Positions 1 through 4,907 of a stretch of DNA of 5,947 nucleotides are shown piece after piece. The notes under the pieces are model-generated. The model had not been told where the DNA came from, ran no database searches, and saw only the letters and a program-made list of their open reading frames with translations. Source of the DNA: Nitrospirota bacterium (lineage in GTDB: Bacteria; Nitrospinota_A; UBA7883); the NCBI GenBank assembly GCA_011052055.1, contig DRJW01000075.1:1-5947 (forward strand), read 5' to 3'. A program made the translations under genes and the position numbers. Numbering within the stretch: position 1 is the first letter of the stretch; each line of letters starts with the position of its first letter.

Positions 1-1
1 C

Positions 2-274
2 AACGGCGACTCGAACGTGTGGCGAAACTCGGCGGATATTGTGGTGGCGCCGGAGCTTTCAGCCGATCCGACCTACTGGTTTCTGGCCTGCCTTAAAAAG
101 CCGGTAAAACCTTTCATCATGCAGATGCGGCAGGAGCCCAGGTTCGTATCGCTCGATAACCCGGACGACGAAAACGTTTTTATGCGAAAAGAGTTTATCT
201 ACGGCGTCGACTACCGGGGCGCGGTCGGGTATGGCCTGCCGCACCTGATGTACGGATCCACCGGCGGAGCTTGA
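2..274 (+). CDS. T: Major capsid protein, Mu gpT-like (C-terminal part)
   Basis: This is the last 90 codons of a gene that begins before the window; the frame is open from base 2 and stops with TGA at 272-274. The protein would be the main head shell subunit. The visible part matches what I know of the C-terminus of Mu-like major head subunits: a stretch VVAPELSADPTYWFL, then KPVKPFIMQMRQEP, then VSLDNPDDENVFMRKEF, and the ending YGVDYRGAVGYGLPHLMYGS. The PFI..R..P..VS..NPDDE.VFMR.E..YG pattern and the GYGLP..MYGS end are family hallmarks. Mu gpT is about 305 residues, so roughly two thirds of the protein is missing upstream. It is followed by a repeat-filled gap rather than directly by the next phage gene. 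Identification rests on recalled family features, not on a search. Confidence 0.88.
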   Translation, partial: NGDSNVWRNSADIVVAPELSADPTYWFLACLKKPVKPFIMQMRQEPRFVSLDNPDDENVFMRKEFIYGVDYRGAVGYGLPHLMYGSTGGA

Positions 275-290
275 TTTTTGTGATGACTGT

Positions 291-389
291 TTGTACACCA
301 CCCCTTAATCCCCTCCTCGGTGAGGAGGGGAGATATTATCTCCCCCTTTTCGAGGGGGAGATGCTCGATAGAGCAGAGGGGGTGTTAAA
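291..389. repeat. Composite palindromic intergenic repeat, full copy
   Basis: This is a non-coding, strongly self-complementary element between the capsid gene and the gp36-like gene. It opens with TTGTACACCACCCCTT. It contains a perfect 9-bp hairpin (CCCCTCCTC at 310-318 with GAGGAGGGG at 322-330, 3-nt loop), a second hairpin (stem 338-347 with 353-362 around CTCCCCC/GGGGGAG) and a small 5-bp hairpin (362-366 with 371-375). It closes with GAGGGGGTGTTAA, which is an imperfect inverted copy of the ACACCACCCC start. The ends facing each other, with inner hairpins, look like a small non-autonomous palindromic element. Bases 291-331 recur at 3045-3085. There is no T-run after any stem, so none of these is a convincing intrinsic terminator, although the stems could shape 3' ends or stability of capsid mRNA. 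Apparent reading frames across it are repeat artefacts. Confidence 0.75.
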
Positions 390-432
390 TGATTTTCAAG
401 TTGCAAGCCACCCCGTTATGGGCGGGAGAAAA

Positions 433-484
433 GTCAAGAGATTGCCGCAGTCGCAATCGCTCCTTCGCAATGACAAACCGGAAA
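433..484. repeat. GAGATTGCCGC...GCAATGACA intergenic repeat, copy 1
   Basis: This short repeat has the core GAGATTGCCGC (438-448), then CCTTCGC (462-468), then TCGCAATGACA (465-475) and CCGGAA (478-483). GATTGC at 440-445 and GCAATC at 453-458 form a 6-bp hairpin with a 7-nt loop. The same blocks, in the same order, occur at 1883-1948 with a different and longer middle. I recall very similar GAGATTGC...GCAATGACA sequences as dispersed intergenic repeats in many environmental bacterial chromosomes. Bases 390-432, between this and the composite repeat, hold only a weak CCCG/CGGG hairpin. The copy ends just before the ribosome binding site (GGAG, 490-493) of the next gene. Confidence 0.65.
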
Positions 485-500
485 CTTATGGAGTTAGAAG

Positions 501-932
501 ATGGCATACAGCGTTCTTGACGATCTAAAGAAAAAGATAGACGAAGCGGTTCTGGTTCAGCTTACCGACACGACAGATTCGGGAGTGGTAGACAGCGCCA
601 AAACAGACAGGGCGATTCGGGACGCGGACGCTCTGATAGATTCGTACACCGGGAAAGTCTACAAGGTTCCCATGAGTCCTGCGCCCGACGTGATAACAGA
701 CATTTCGGCGACGCTTGCTATCGCCGGTTTACACAAGTTTCGCTCTGTCGATTCACCTGTCTGGAGCGAAGCGCGCGGCAAGGCCATCGAGTTTCTTGGC
801 AAAGTGGCTGTGGGCGCGGTAACGCTGGAAGGCGCGGTGATAGAGCCTGTTTCGGCGGACGGTCTGTCGTCGCCGCAAACGTTTACCGCCCAAGAGAGGC
901 GGTTTTCCCGCGATCTTTTAAAAGGAATGTAA
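501..932 (+). CDS. Mu gp36-like protein (DUF1320), probable head-tail adaptor
   Basis: This gene encodes 143 residues. The ATG at 501 has GGAG (490-493) seven bases upstream. The protein matches the phage Mu gp36 / DUF1320 family as I know it: an N-terminal YSVLDDLKKKIDEAVLVQLTD segment, then TDRAIRDADALIDSYTGKVYKVP, then a hydrophobic helical part PDVITDISATLAIAGLHKF, and a charged tail with SPQTFTAQERRFSR near the end. The AI.DADA.ID.Y....Y..P pattern is the clearest family signature. The length is usual for the family. Its place right after the capsid gene and before completion and terminator genes fits an adaptor or connector role at the portal vertex, like HK97 gp6; that role is inferred from gene order. 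It ends three bases before the next start, so the two are surely co-transcribed. Confidence 0.85.
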   Translation: MAYSVLDDLKKKIDEAVLVQLTDTTDSGVVDSAKTDRAIRDADALIDSYTGKVYKVPMSPAPDVITDISATLAIAGLHKFRSVDSPVWSEARGKAIEFLGKVAVGAVTLEGAVIEPVSADGLSSPQTFTAQERRFSRDLLKGM

Positions 933-935
933 GCA

Positions 936-1349
936 ATGGCTACAATCAACGCGGCGATAAGCGGCGTACTGTTAAAGCAAGAGCGCGAGAGACTGCAAGA
1001 TATCGAGCCTGCTTTATTTTCATTCGTCGGACCGCTTTACGATTCGATAATTGAAAACTTTTATTCAGGCGGAAGGCCGCCCTGGGCCCCGTTGTCGCCC
1101 GGCTACCTGAAAAGGAAAACAAAAGAAGGTTATCCGCCCGACATCCTGATTCGCACAGGCGCTCTTTTAAATTCGATAAGAGTAGGGTCAGACGGCGGCA
1201 GGGTGACCGCCACGGCTGGTGTCGAATACGCGGCGCCTCTCCAGTATGGCGCGGGCGCCGCTCCGCCGCGTCCATTCCTGATGTTGCAACCAGAGGATAC
1301 AGCCGAGCTTTCCCGTCTGGTTGTCGAATATATAGCCGGAGTTTCATAA
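936..1349 (+). CDS. Virion morphogenesis protein, Mu gpG / P2 gpS-like
   Basis: This gene encodes 137 residues. The ATG at 936 has AAAGGA (921-926), nine bases upstream, lying inside the end of the previous gene. The protein carries the motifs of the phage virion morphogenesis / tail completion family: ENFYSGGRPPWAPLSP (residues 40-55), LIRTGALLNSI (71-81), VEYAAPLQYG (96-105) and PPRPFLML followed by an acidic PED (110-121). Members help complete heads and join head to tail; the fold is related to HK97 gp10-type neck proteins. In Mu itself gene G lies upstream of the protease and capsid genes. Here the homologue sits between gp36-like and gp37-like genes, which is the slot a neck or tail-completion protein fills in siphophages. 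Its stop touches the next start (TAAATG), so translation is probably coupled. Confidence 0.88.
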   Translation: MATINAAISGVLLKQERERLQDIEPALFSFVGPLYDSIIENFYSGGRPPWAPLSPGYLKRKTKEGYPPDILIRTGALLNSIRVGSDGGRVTATAGVEYAAPLQYGAGAAPPRPFLMLQPEDTAELSRLVVEYIAGVS

Positions 1350-1805
1350 ATGAACTACACGATAAAACAGATAGAAGACGCAATTATCTTGGCGCTGGCG
1401 CCCGTGGCCACATCGCAAGGCGGCGTTGTCAAGACGCTGGGATCGTATGAAGGACAGTTCGAGGAGACGGTGGACGCGGTTAACCAGTTGATCTCCATAT
1501 GCCCGGCTGTTCTTGTCACTTACCTGGGGTCGGCGTTCACTCCGGCGGGGGCGCCGCTTTTCGACAGGGTATTGCGGTTTGCCCTGTTGCACGCCTCGTC
1601 GAACCTGCGATCGGAGACCAAAAGGCGGCAGGATGGATACGCCATGCTGGATACGACAAAAGCCCTGCTAAACAACAAGACGCTGGGACTCGACGTGACA
1701 CCTTTGTTAATAGAAAGAGAAAGCATCATCGCAACCTCCCGCAAGCTGACGATTTTCAGCGCCGAATACAAGACTTCATTTTTAGAGGACGCGGGCGCTT
1801 ACTGA
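1350..1805 (+). CDS. Mu gp37-like protein (DUF1834), probable tail terminator
   Basis: This gene encodes 151 residues. The ATG follows the previous stop codon directly, and GGAG (1338-1341) lies eight bases upstream. The N-terminus YTIKQIEDAIILALAP, the middle PAVLVTYLGS and the C-terminal half (a long helix with NLRSE and DGYAMLDTTKALLN, then TLGLDVTPLLIERE and the closing FSAEYKTSF) match the DUF1834 / Mu gp37 family as I recall it. In this family the IEDAI start, PAVLV.Y.G block and final EY.T.F strand are typical. Located just before the tail tube gene, it most likely forms the terminator ring that caps the tail tube and docks to the head, as lambda gpU does. From memory, Mu gp37 corresponds to gene K, which affects tail length. 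The function is inferred from family and order. Confidence 0.85.
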   Translation: MNYTIKQIEDAIILALAPVATSQGGVVKTLGSYEGQFEETVDAVNQLISICPAVLVTYLGSAFTPAGAPLFDRVLRFALLHASSNLRSETKRRQDGYAMLDTTKALLNNKTLGLDVTPLLIERESIIATSRKLTIFSAEYKTSFLEDAGAY

Positions 1806-1813
1806 ACAATGGA

Positions 1814-1875
1814 CTTTACAAAATTGAACGCGACCCCGTTTTGGGTGTGGCCCAGCCGTTTTTCTCCTTGTAAAG
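1814..1875. repeat. Gap segment bounded by an 8-bp inverted repeat
   Basis: CTTTACAA (1814-1821) and TTGTAAAG (1868-1875) are perfect inverted copies enclosing 46 bases. Inside are smaller possible stems, such as ACCC (1833-1836) with GGGT (1843-1846), or TGGG (1842-1845) with CCCA (1851-1854). The segment lies just after the gp37-like gene and just before the second GAGATTGCC repeat. It may be an RNA fold or part of the inserted repeat unit. A 42-codon ATG frame (1809-1937) runs through it, but its last half is repeat sequence, so I do not call it a gene. Confidence 0.35.
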
Positions 1876-1882
1876 ATTGGGA

Positions 1883-1948
1883 GAGATTGCCGCGCCAGCC
1901 CCTTCGCTTAACACTCAGGGCTAAAGGCTCGCAATGACAGGCCGGAAC
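1883..1948. repeat. GAGATTGCCGC...GCAATGACA intergenic repeat, copy 2
   Basis: This is the second copy of the repeat at 433-484. GAGATTGCCGC is at 1883-1893, CCTTCGC at 1901-1907, TCGCAATGACA at 1929-1939 and CCGGAA at 1942-1947. The middle differs and is longer, and forms its own AGCCC (1897-1901) / GGGCT (1918-1922) hairpin. ATTGC (1886-1890) and GCAAT (1931-1935) pair across the whole unit. Both copies end a short distance upstream of a phage gene's Shine-Dalgarno; here it is AAGGAG (1956-1961), serving the tail tube gene. Confidence 0.65.
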
Positions 1949-1972
1949 CAGAGAAAAGGAGTTTTATAAAAT

Positions 1973-3028
1973 ATGAGCAATATAAACACAGGAACCGAAA
2001 TCGGACACGCGCTGGTTAAATCGTCGGTGTGGGGAACGGCCACCCAGGCGGGCGCGGGGCGCGGGATAGAGCTTACCGGCCAGACGCTGAGCCACACAAT
2101 CGAGTCGATACCAGACAACTCGCTTGGCCGTCCCCATTTAACAGGAGCCGATAAAGGGAACACAAAAGTGGAGGGCGCTCTAGACAGTAACGCCCGATAC
2201 GCCGACCTTTTAGGCCTTGCCCTTGTCGCAGGGTCGTCTCCGGCGCCTGTCGCCTCCGGTACGATTACCTACACCCATACGATCACACCGGCCGACAGCG
2301 TGGACGGGTTGTACGCTACGTTCATCGAAAAAAGGAAAAGTTATACGCTCGAATCGGAGTTGAAACCGACCGGTTTTACACTCTATGGCGAGGCAGGCAG
2401 GGCGATGAATTTGCGGCTTGCGGTTTTGGGGTTCGATCTTGTCGAGGATTCGTCCGTCAACACCACATCGACCTTCGCCAACGTGACCATCCCGGATACG
2501 GGCAACCGCCTCCTTTTCGCAGACTCTGTGGTTCGGATGAATGTGGCTTCAGGAGCCGCGTTGGGATCGGGCGATGTTATTTATCCAAACAGGATCGAGT
2601 TTTCCTACAAGCGGAGCCTGCGGGGGCTGTATACAGGCCAATACACAGTAACCCGTGGCCAGGTCACAACCGGCAGGATAGACGAGCCGGTGAACGCAGG
2701 GCCTGCTATTGTCACGCTCCGGCTTAATTTTCCCTCGAATTCCGACGCTCTCTTGCTCACCGATTTTAAAGCCGATGTGGCCAAGAAAATTGATCTGGTT
2801 TTTACGGGGCGGCAGATAGAGAGCGGGTTTAACCGCAAGCTCTCTTTGGAGATACCCGACGCCCGGATAACCAGCATGACTGTTTTCGATTCATCGAGAG
2901 GCAGGCTAATACAGTCGGCGCAGTTCACCTCTGCCATTCCAGCGTCGCCCCCTTCGGGGATGAGCGCGATCACGACCCCGTGGCGTATCAAAGTTACGAA
3001 CGCCAATTCGGCCTCTTACCTTGCCTAA
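1973..3028 (+). CDS. Phage tail tube (major tail) protein
   Basis: This gene encodes 351 residues. The ATG at 1973 has AAGGAG (1956-1961) eleven bases upstream. The protein is rich in beta-prone Thr/Ser/Val stretches and lacks membrane segments. The N-terminus (GTEIGHALVKSSVWGTATQA) followed by GIELTGQTLSHTIESIPDNS and a DSNARYADLLGLAL segment looks like the large two-domain phage tail tube proteins of siphophages: an early arm with modelled beta strands, a repeat of tube-like fold and a C-terminal Ig-like portion ending in ITTPWRIKVTNAN. Position agrees, since it lies after the terminator and before the chaperone and tape-measure genes. Mu's own tube protein is only about 118 residues and follows a sheath gene; no sheath gene is present here, so the tail should be non-contractile. 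It should be one of the most highly made products of the operon. It could not be tested by alignment. Confidence 0.8.
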   Translation: MSNINTGTEIGHALVKSSVWGTATQAGAGRGIELTGQTLSHTIESIPDNSLGRPHLTGADKGNTKVEGALDSNARYADLLGLALVAGSSPAPVASGTITYTHTITPADSVDGLYATFIEKRKSYTLESELKPTGFTLYGEAGRAMNLRLAVLGFDLVEDSSVNTTSTFANVTIPDTGNRLLFADSVVRMNVASGAALGSGDVIYPNRIEFSYKRSLRGLYTGQYTVTRGQVTTGRIDEPVNAGPAIVTLRLNFPSNSDALLLTDFKADVAKKIDLVFTGRQIESGFNRKLSLEIPDARITSMTVFDSSRGRLIQSAQFTSAIPASPPSGMSAITTPWRIKVTNANSASYLA

Positions 3029-3044
3029 CGTTATGGAAGAAAAA

Positions 3045-3085
3045 TTGTACACCACCCCTTTGTCCCCTCCTCGGAAAGGAGGGGA
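3045..3085. repeat. Partial copy of the composite palindromic repeat
   Basis: This segment matches the left 41 bases of the element at 291-331 in 37 positions: TTGTACACCACCCCTT is identical, then CCCCTCCTCGG, then GGAGGGGA. It forms an 8-bp hairpin (CCCCTCCT 3064-3071 with AGGAGGGG 3077-3084, 5-nt loop). Mismatches fall next to the stem and in the loop region, so pairing is kept. The right half of the full element is absent. It lies just after the tail tube stop codon, in the same relative place as the full copy after the capsid gene. No T-run follows the stem. Confidence 0.7.
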
Positions 3086-3098
3086 AAGAAATTCTTTT

Positions 3099-3102
3099 GG
3101 AG
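3099..3102 (+). promoter_or_regulatory. Ribosome binding site that sets the chaperone start
   Basis: GGAG at 3099-3102 sits five bases before the ATG at 3108. The same frame is open further upstream (TTG 3021, ATG 3033), but those starts have no Shine-Dalgarno and would translate the palindromic repeat as TTPLSPPRKGGE, a typical repeat artefact. The ATG at 3108 is therefore preferred. Confidence 0.65.
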
Positions 3103-3107
3103 AGCCT

Positions 3108-3566
3108 ATGGAGCTTGGAGATTTGTTTGACCGGGAGCTTAAAACAGGCGGTGTCTGGCTTCCCTTCGGGCCCGCGCCGGAATGGGCGCTTGTGAGCGCT
3201 CTGCTGGAAAAGAGGATAGATAAGCTTAATAACGACGAATCGTCCGCTGTCTTATTGCGCGCGCAAAAAGAGGCTATCGATAATGACCTTGCTGTCACGG
3301 CGAGGGTTCGTATCCGTTTTGTCTCAAACGGGATGTTGCGGACAATAAAAAGTCATCCGAAAAAAACAAACCGGATCTCTCTTGCGCTGGCGTGCGTCAC
3401 CGGGTGGGAAGGGCTTACATCCAACGGAGATGATCTGGAGTTTAACGCTAAAAACCTGGAGGCTGTGGCGCTCTCCAACGATTTATTTGTCGAATTCGCA
3501 GGGCGCGCCTGTATGAATCTGCCGCTTCTTTCGGCGTGGCGCGACAGGGAGGTAAAAAAAAATTGA
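3108..3566 (+). CDS. Probable tail assembly chaperone (lambda gpG position)
   Basis: This gene encodes 152 residues starting MELGDLFDRELK, with GGAG well placed upstream; a longer start would read through a repeat. I do not recognise the family by sequence. It is a soluble, mostly helical protein (ESSAVLLRAQKEAIDNDLAVTARVRI, then NAKNLEAVALSNDLFVEFAGRACM). Position gives the best clue: a small gene between tail tube and tape measure in siphophages normally encodes the chaperone that coats the tape measure during tail assembly, with a longer form made by frameshift. The end of this gene has exactly such a layout: a run of nine A's (3554-3562) with the stop TGA at 3564-3566 right behind it, and an open reading frame in the -1 frame. 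A -1 slip on A AAA AAA would give a 257-residue fusion ending at 3880. Confidence 0.6.
   Translation: MELGDLFDRELKTGGVWLPFGPAPEWALVSALLEKRIDKLNNDESSAVLLRAQKEAIDNDLAVTARVRIRFVSNGMLRTIKSHPKKTNRISLALACVTGWEGLTSNGDDLEFNAKNLEAVALSNDLFVEFAGRACMNLPLLSAWRDREVKKN
3548..3566 (+). promoter_or_regulatory. Probable -1 frameshift site: GGAGGT, A9 run, TGA
   Basis: A Shine-Dalgarno sequence GGAGGT (3548-3553) is followed at once by nine A's (3554-3562). In the upstream frame the codons are GTA AAA AAA AAT TGA, so bases 3554-3560 form the canonical slippery heptamer A AAA AAA. The downstream frame is -1 relative to the chaperone and is open to 3880. Nine A's also allow RNA polymerase slippage; one extra A gives the same fusion. 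A third reading is a fresh start at TTG 3563, ten bases after GGAGGT. I see no clear stimulatory stem-loop just downstream. Which route is used cannot be told from sequence. Confidence 0.55.
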
Positions 3567-3880
3567 AAGAGTGGCTAAAAGCGTTAAACGATTATCCCTC
3601 CCTTTCGTGCGGCTCATGCGCCGATCTGAAGGAAAAAGAGGGAGCGAGGCCGGTCTGCGCGGATGGCGTGTGCCCTAAAGCGGCGCCGGACGGATATGCA
3701 GGTCTGATCGCATGCTTTTGGAGTGATTTGAAAGCTGTAAGAGGAGTCATTGACGCAAGTTGTGTCCTGGACGCCTACGGGCTAAAGCCGGACAGGACGA
3801 TGGTGTCTCTTGTGCGCTATCTCGAAGCGCGCGCAGGTGAAATCTTCGGCAAAAAACTTATAAAGATGGAAATGGTATGA
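3563..3880 (+). CDS. Downstream chaperone frame with four-cysteine motif (gpT-like extension)
   Basis: This frame encodes 105 residues if begun at TTG 3563, or acts as the C-terminal part of a 257-residue frameshift fusion. The only other upstream start, GTG 3536, lies inside the chaperone gene and lacks a Shine-Dalgarno. The product begins KEWLKALNDYPSLSC and has a cysteine pattern C16-x2-C19-x12-C32-x4-C37, which could bind a metal ion. The rest is helical (GYAGLIACFWSDLKAVRGVIDASC, then SLVRYLEARAGEIFGKKLI). I know no family for it. In lambda the equivalent frame supplies the part of gpGT that contacts the tail tube protein. Its stop overlaps the next start (ATGA, 3877-3880). Confidence 0.6.
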   Translation: MKEWLKALNDYPSLSCGSCADLKEKEGARPVCADGVCPKAAPDGYAGLIACFWSDLKAVRGVIDASCVLDAYGLKPDRTMVSLVRYLEARAGEIFGKKLIKMEMV

Positions 3881-4506
3881 GCGAGATAAAACTTGACGTA
3901 GTAGTGGAGACGGTGAGCGCGCTGGCGCAAATGGATACGTTTGCGGCAAGCGCCGAGTCGCTATTTAGCAATGTTGAATCATCGGCGCAAGAAGCGGGAC
4001 GCAGTGTAGGCAGGTTGTCGGCGCAGATATCTGCTATTCCTCAATCGGCCGGAACCCTGGTTTTCGCGGTGGATAACGCAACCCCCGCGTTGGAGCGTAT
4101 CCGCCAGGCGGTCGAATCGATTCCGTCCGAGAAATGGGTGACGATCCGGACGGCGTACGATACCGGAAACGCGGCCCAAAGCGGCGGATCGTTCGAGGCG
4201 GAGGCGTCGTTCGCGGTGGGCGTGGAGAGGGTTCCCCGCGACATGCTGGCGATGATCCACAAGGACGAGGCGGTGCTGGGGGCGGAGGAGGCGAGAGCCT
4301 ACCGGGAGAATAGAAACAACGGATATTCAAAAAATGGCGGCGGCTCTCCTGTTCAGATCCAGAACTTGAACATAGTCAATGTCTCATCGCCAGGCTCCAG
4401 AGGGCAAACGCGCGAGCAGTTGCGTAAAAACCTGGCGCCTGAGCTTTTCAGATATATGCGCCGATCCGGCAGGTTCGGGCCATTAAACGCAAGGAGGGAG
4501 AGATAA
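3877..4506 (+). CDS. Miniature tape-measure-like protein
   Basis: This gene encodes 209 residues. The ATG overlaps the previous stop (ATGA), with only a weak TGGA nearby, so translation is probably coupled. The N-terminal 50 residues (SEIKLDVVVETVSALAQMDTFAASAESLFSNVE split by small residues) look like the helical start of a tape measure. Residues 60-100 (LVFAVDNATPALERIRQAVESIP, then WVTIRTAYDTGN) and 112-134 (FAVGVERVPRDMLAMIHKDEAVL) resemble the C-terminal region of siphophage tape measures, where a G...VP.DM.A..H..E.V motif is common. What is missing is the long central helical and membrane-active region; family members usually have 600 to over 1000 residues. It may be an internally deleted tape measure, a true short one for a very short tail, or only the C-terminal domain class. 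The segment around 4080-4300 is locally GC-rich compared with its surroundings. Confidence 0.6.
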   Translation: MSEIKLDVVVETVSALAQMDTFAASAESLFSNVESSAQEAGRSVGRLSAQISAIPQSAGTLVFAVDNATPALERIRQAVESIPSEKWVTIRTAYDTGNAAQSGGSFEAEASFAVGVERVPRDMLAMIHKDEAVLGAEEARAYRENRNNGYSKNGGGSPVQIQNLNIVNVSSPGSRGQTREQLRKNLAPELFRYMRRSGRFGPLNARRER

Positions 4507-4907
4507 TGGCCCTGGTAAAACCGGAAATGGCGTATCCGGCGTTCGCTTCGGCCACCGTAACCTTCTCTCCTTCCAAATGGCCCACGCTTGATGGGAGCGG
4601 AGTTGAATTTCGCCTGTTTACAGCGGATGGAAGGACAGCCGGCGGTCTTTTTATCAGGCAGTCGTCGCCGGTGAAGGAAAGGCTGATATCGATTAAATAC
4701 GAGCTTTTGTCCACATCGGACAGAGACGCTTTTGCGGCGAAGGACGGAACCGGTTTTTTTTACACGGTTATGGGCGCCTCTTTCGAATATAAAGACACAG
4801 ACGCGGTCATTTATACTGTCCGGTTCGTGTCAGGTATGGTGGAGTCTGTCCCGGCAGGATACGGCAGATGGAGCCTTTCGCCTCTGGATATGGTGGTAGT
4901 GGCATGA
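4506..4907 (+). CDS. Small tail-tip protein of unknown family (distal-tail position)
   Basis: This gene encodes 133 residues. Its ATG shares one base with the preceding stop (TAATG), and a strong AAGGAGG (4491-4497) lies eight bases upstream, so it can be translated well on its own. The sequence is beta-rich: PAFASATVTFSPSKWP, VEFRLFTADGRTAGG, ERLISIKYELLS, then DGTGFFYTVMGASFEYKD and VIYTVRFVSGMVES. No signal peptide or membrane helix is seen. I do not recognise a named family. In siphophages the gene after the tape measure usually encodes the distal tail or a lambda gpM-like protein, so a structural role at the tail tip is the best inference. The stop overlaps the next start by ATGA. Confidence 0.65.
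   Translation: MALVKPEMAYPAFASATVTFSPSKWPTLDGSGVEFRLFTADGRTAGGLFIRQSSPVKERLISIKYELLSTSDRDAFAAKDGTGFFYTVMGASFEYKDTDAVIYTVRFVSGMVESVPAGYGRWSLSPLDMVVVA

Noticed and set aside
310..360. GC-rich hairpins as intrinsic terminators
   Set aside because: No T-run follows either stem on the + strand, and the late genes downstream would need read-through.
271..500. Promoter in the gap after the capsid gene
   Set aside because: I find only weak, poorly spaced -35/-10 look-alikes, and the operon layout does not need one.
271..528. 85-codon + frame after the capsid gene
   Set aside because: It translates the palindromic repeats (PPLNPLLGEEG type peptide), has no Shine-Dalgarno and overlaps the well-supported start at 501.
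946..1383. 145-codon minus-strand frame
   Set aside because: It lies opposite the clearly recognisable virion morphogenesis gene and has no family features.
1499..1873. 124-codon + frame overlapping the gp37-like gene
   Set aside because: It is an out-of-frame shadow; the gp37-like frame matches its family along its full length.
291..3085. CRISPR array from the spaced repeats
   Set aside because: Copies are few, far apart, unequal in length and separated by genes; there is no repeat-spacer pattern.
3021..3107. N-terminal extension of the chaperone from TTG 3021 or ATG 3033
   Set aside because: It would encode the repeat and has no ribosome binding site; ATG 3108 has GGAG at proper spacing.
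2605..3298. Overlapping minus-strand frames of 133 and 130 codons
   Set aside because: They are antisense to the tail tube and chaperone genes and cross the palindromic repeat; no features support them.
4034..4330. 98-codon minus-strand frame rich in proline and arginine
   Set aside because: It is the antisense shadow of the GC-rich end of the tape-measure-like gene; low complexity and no start signals.
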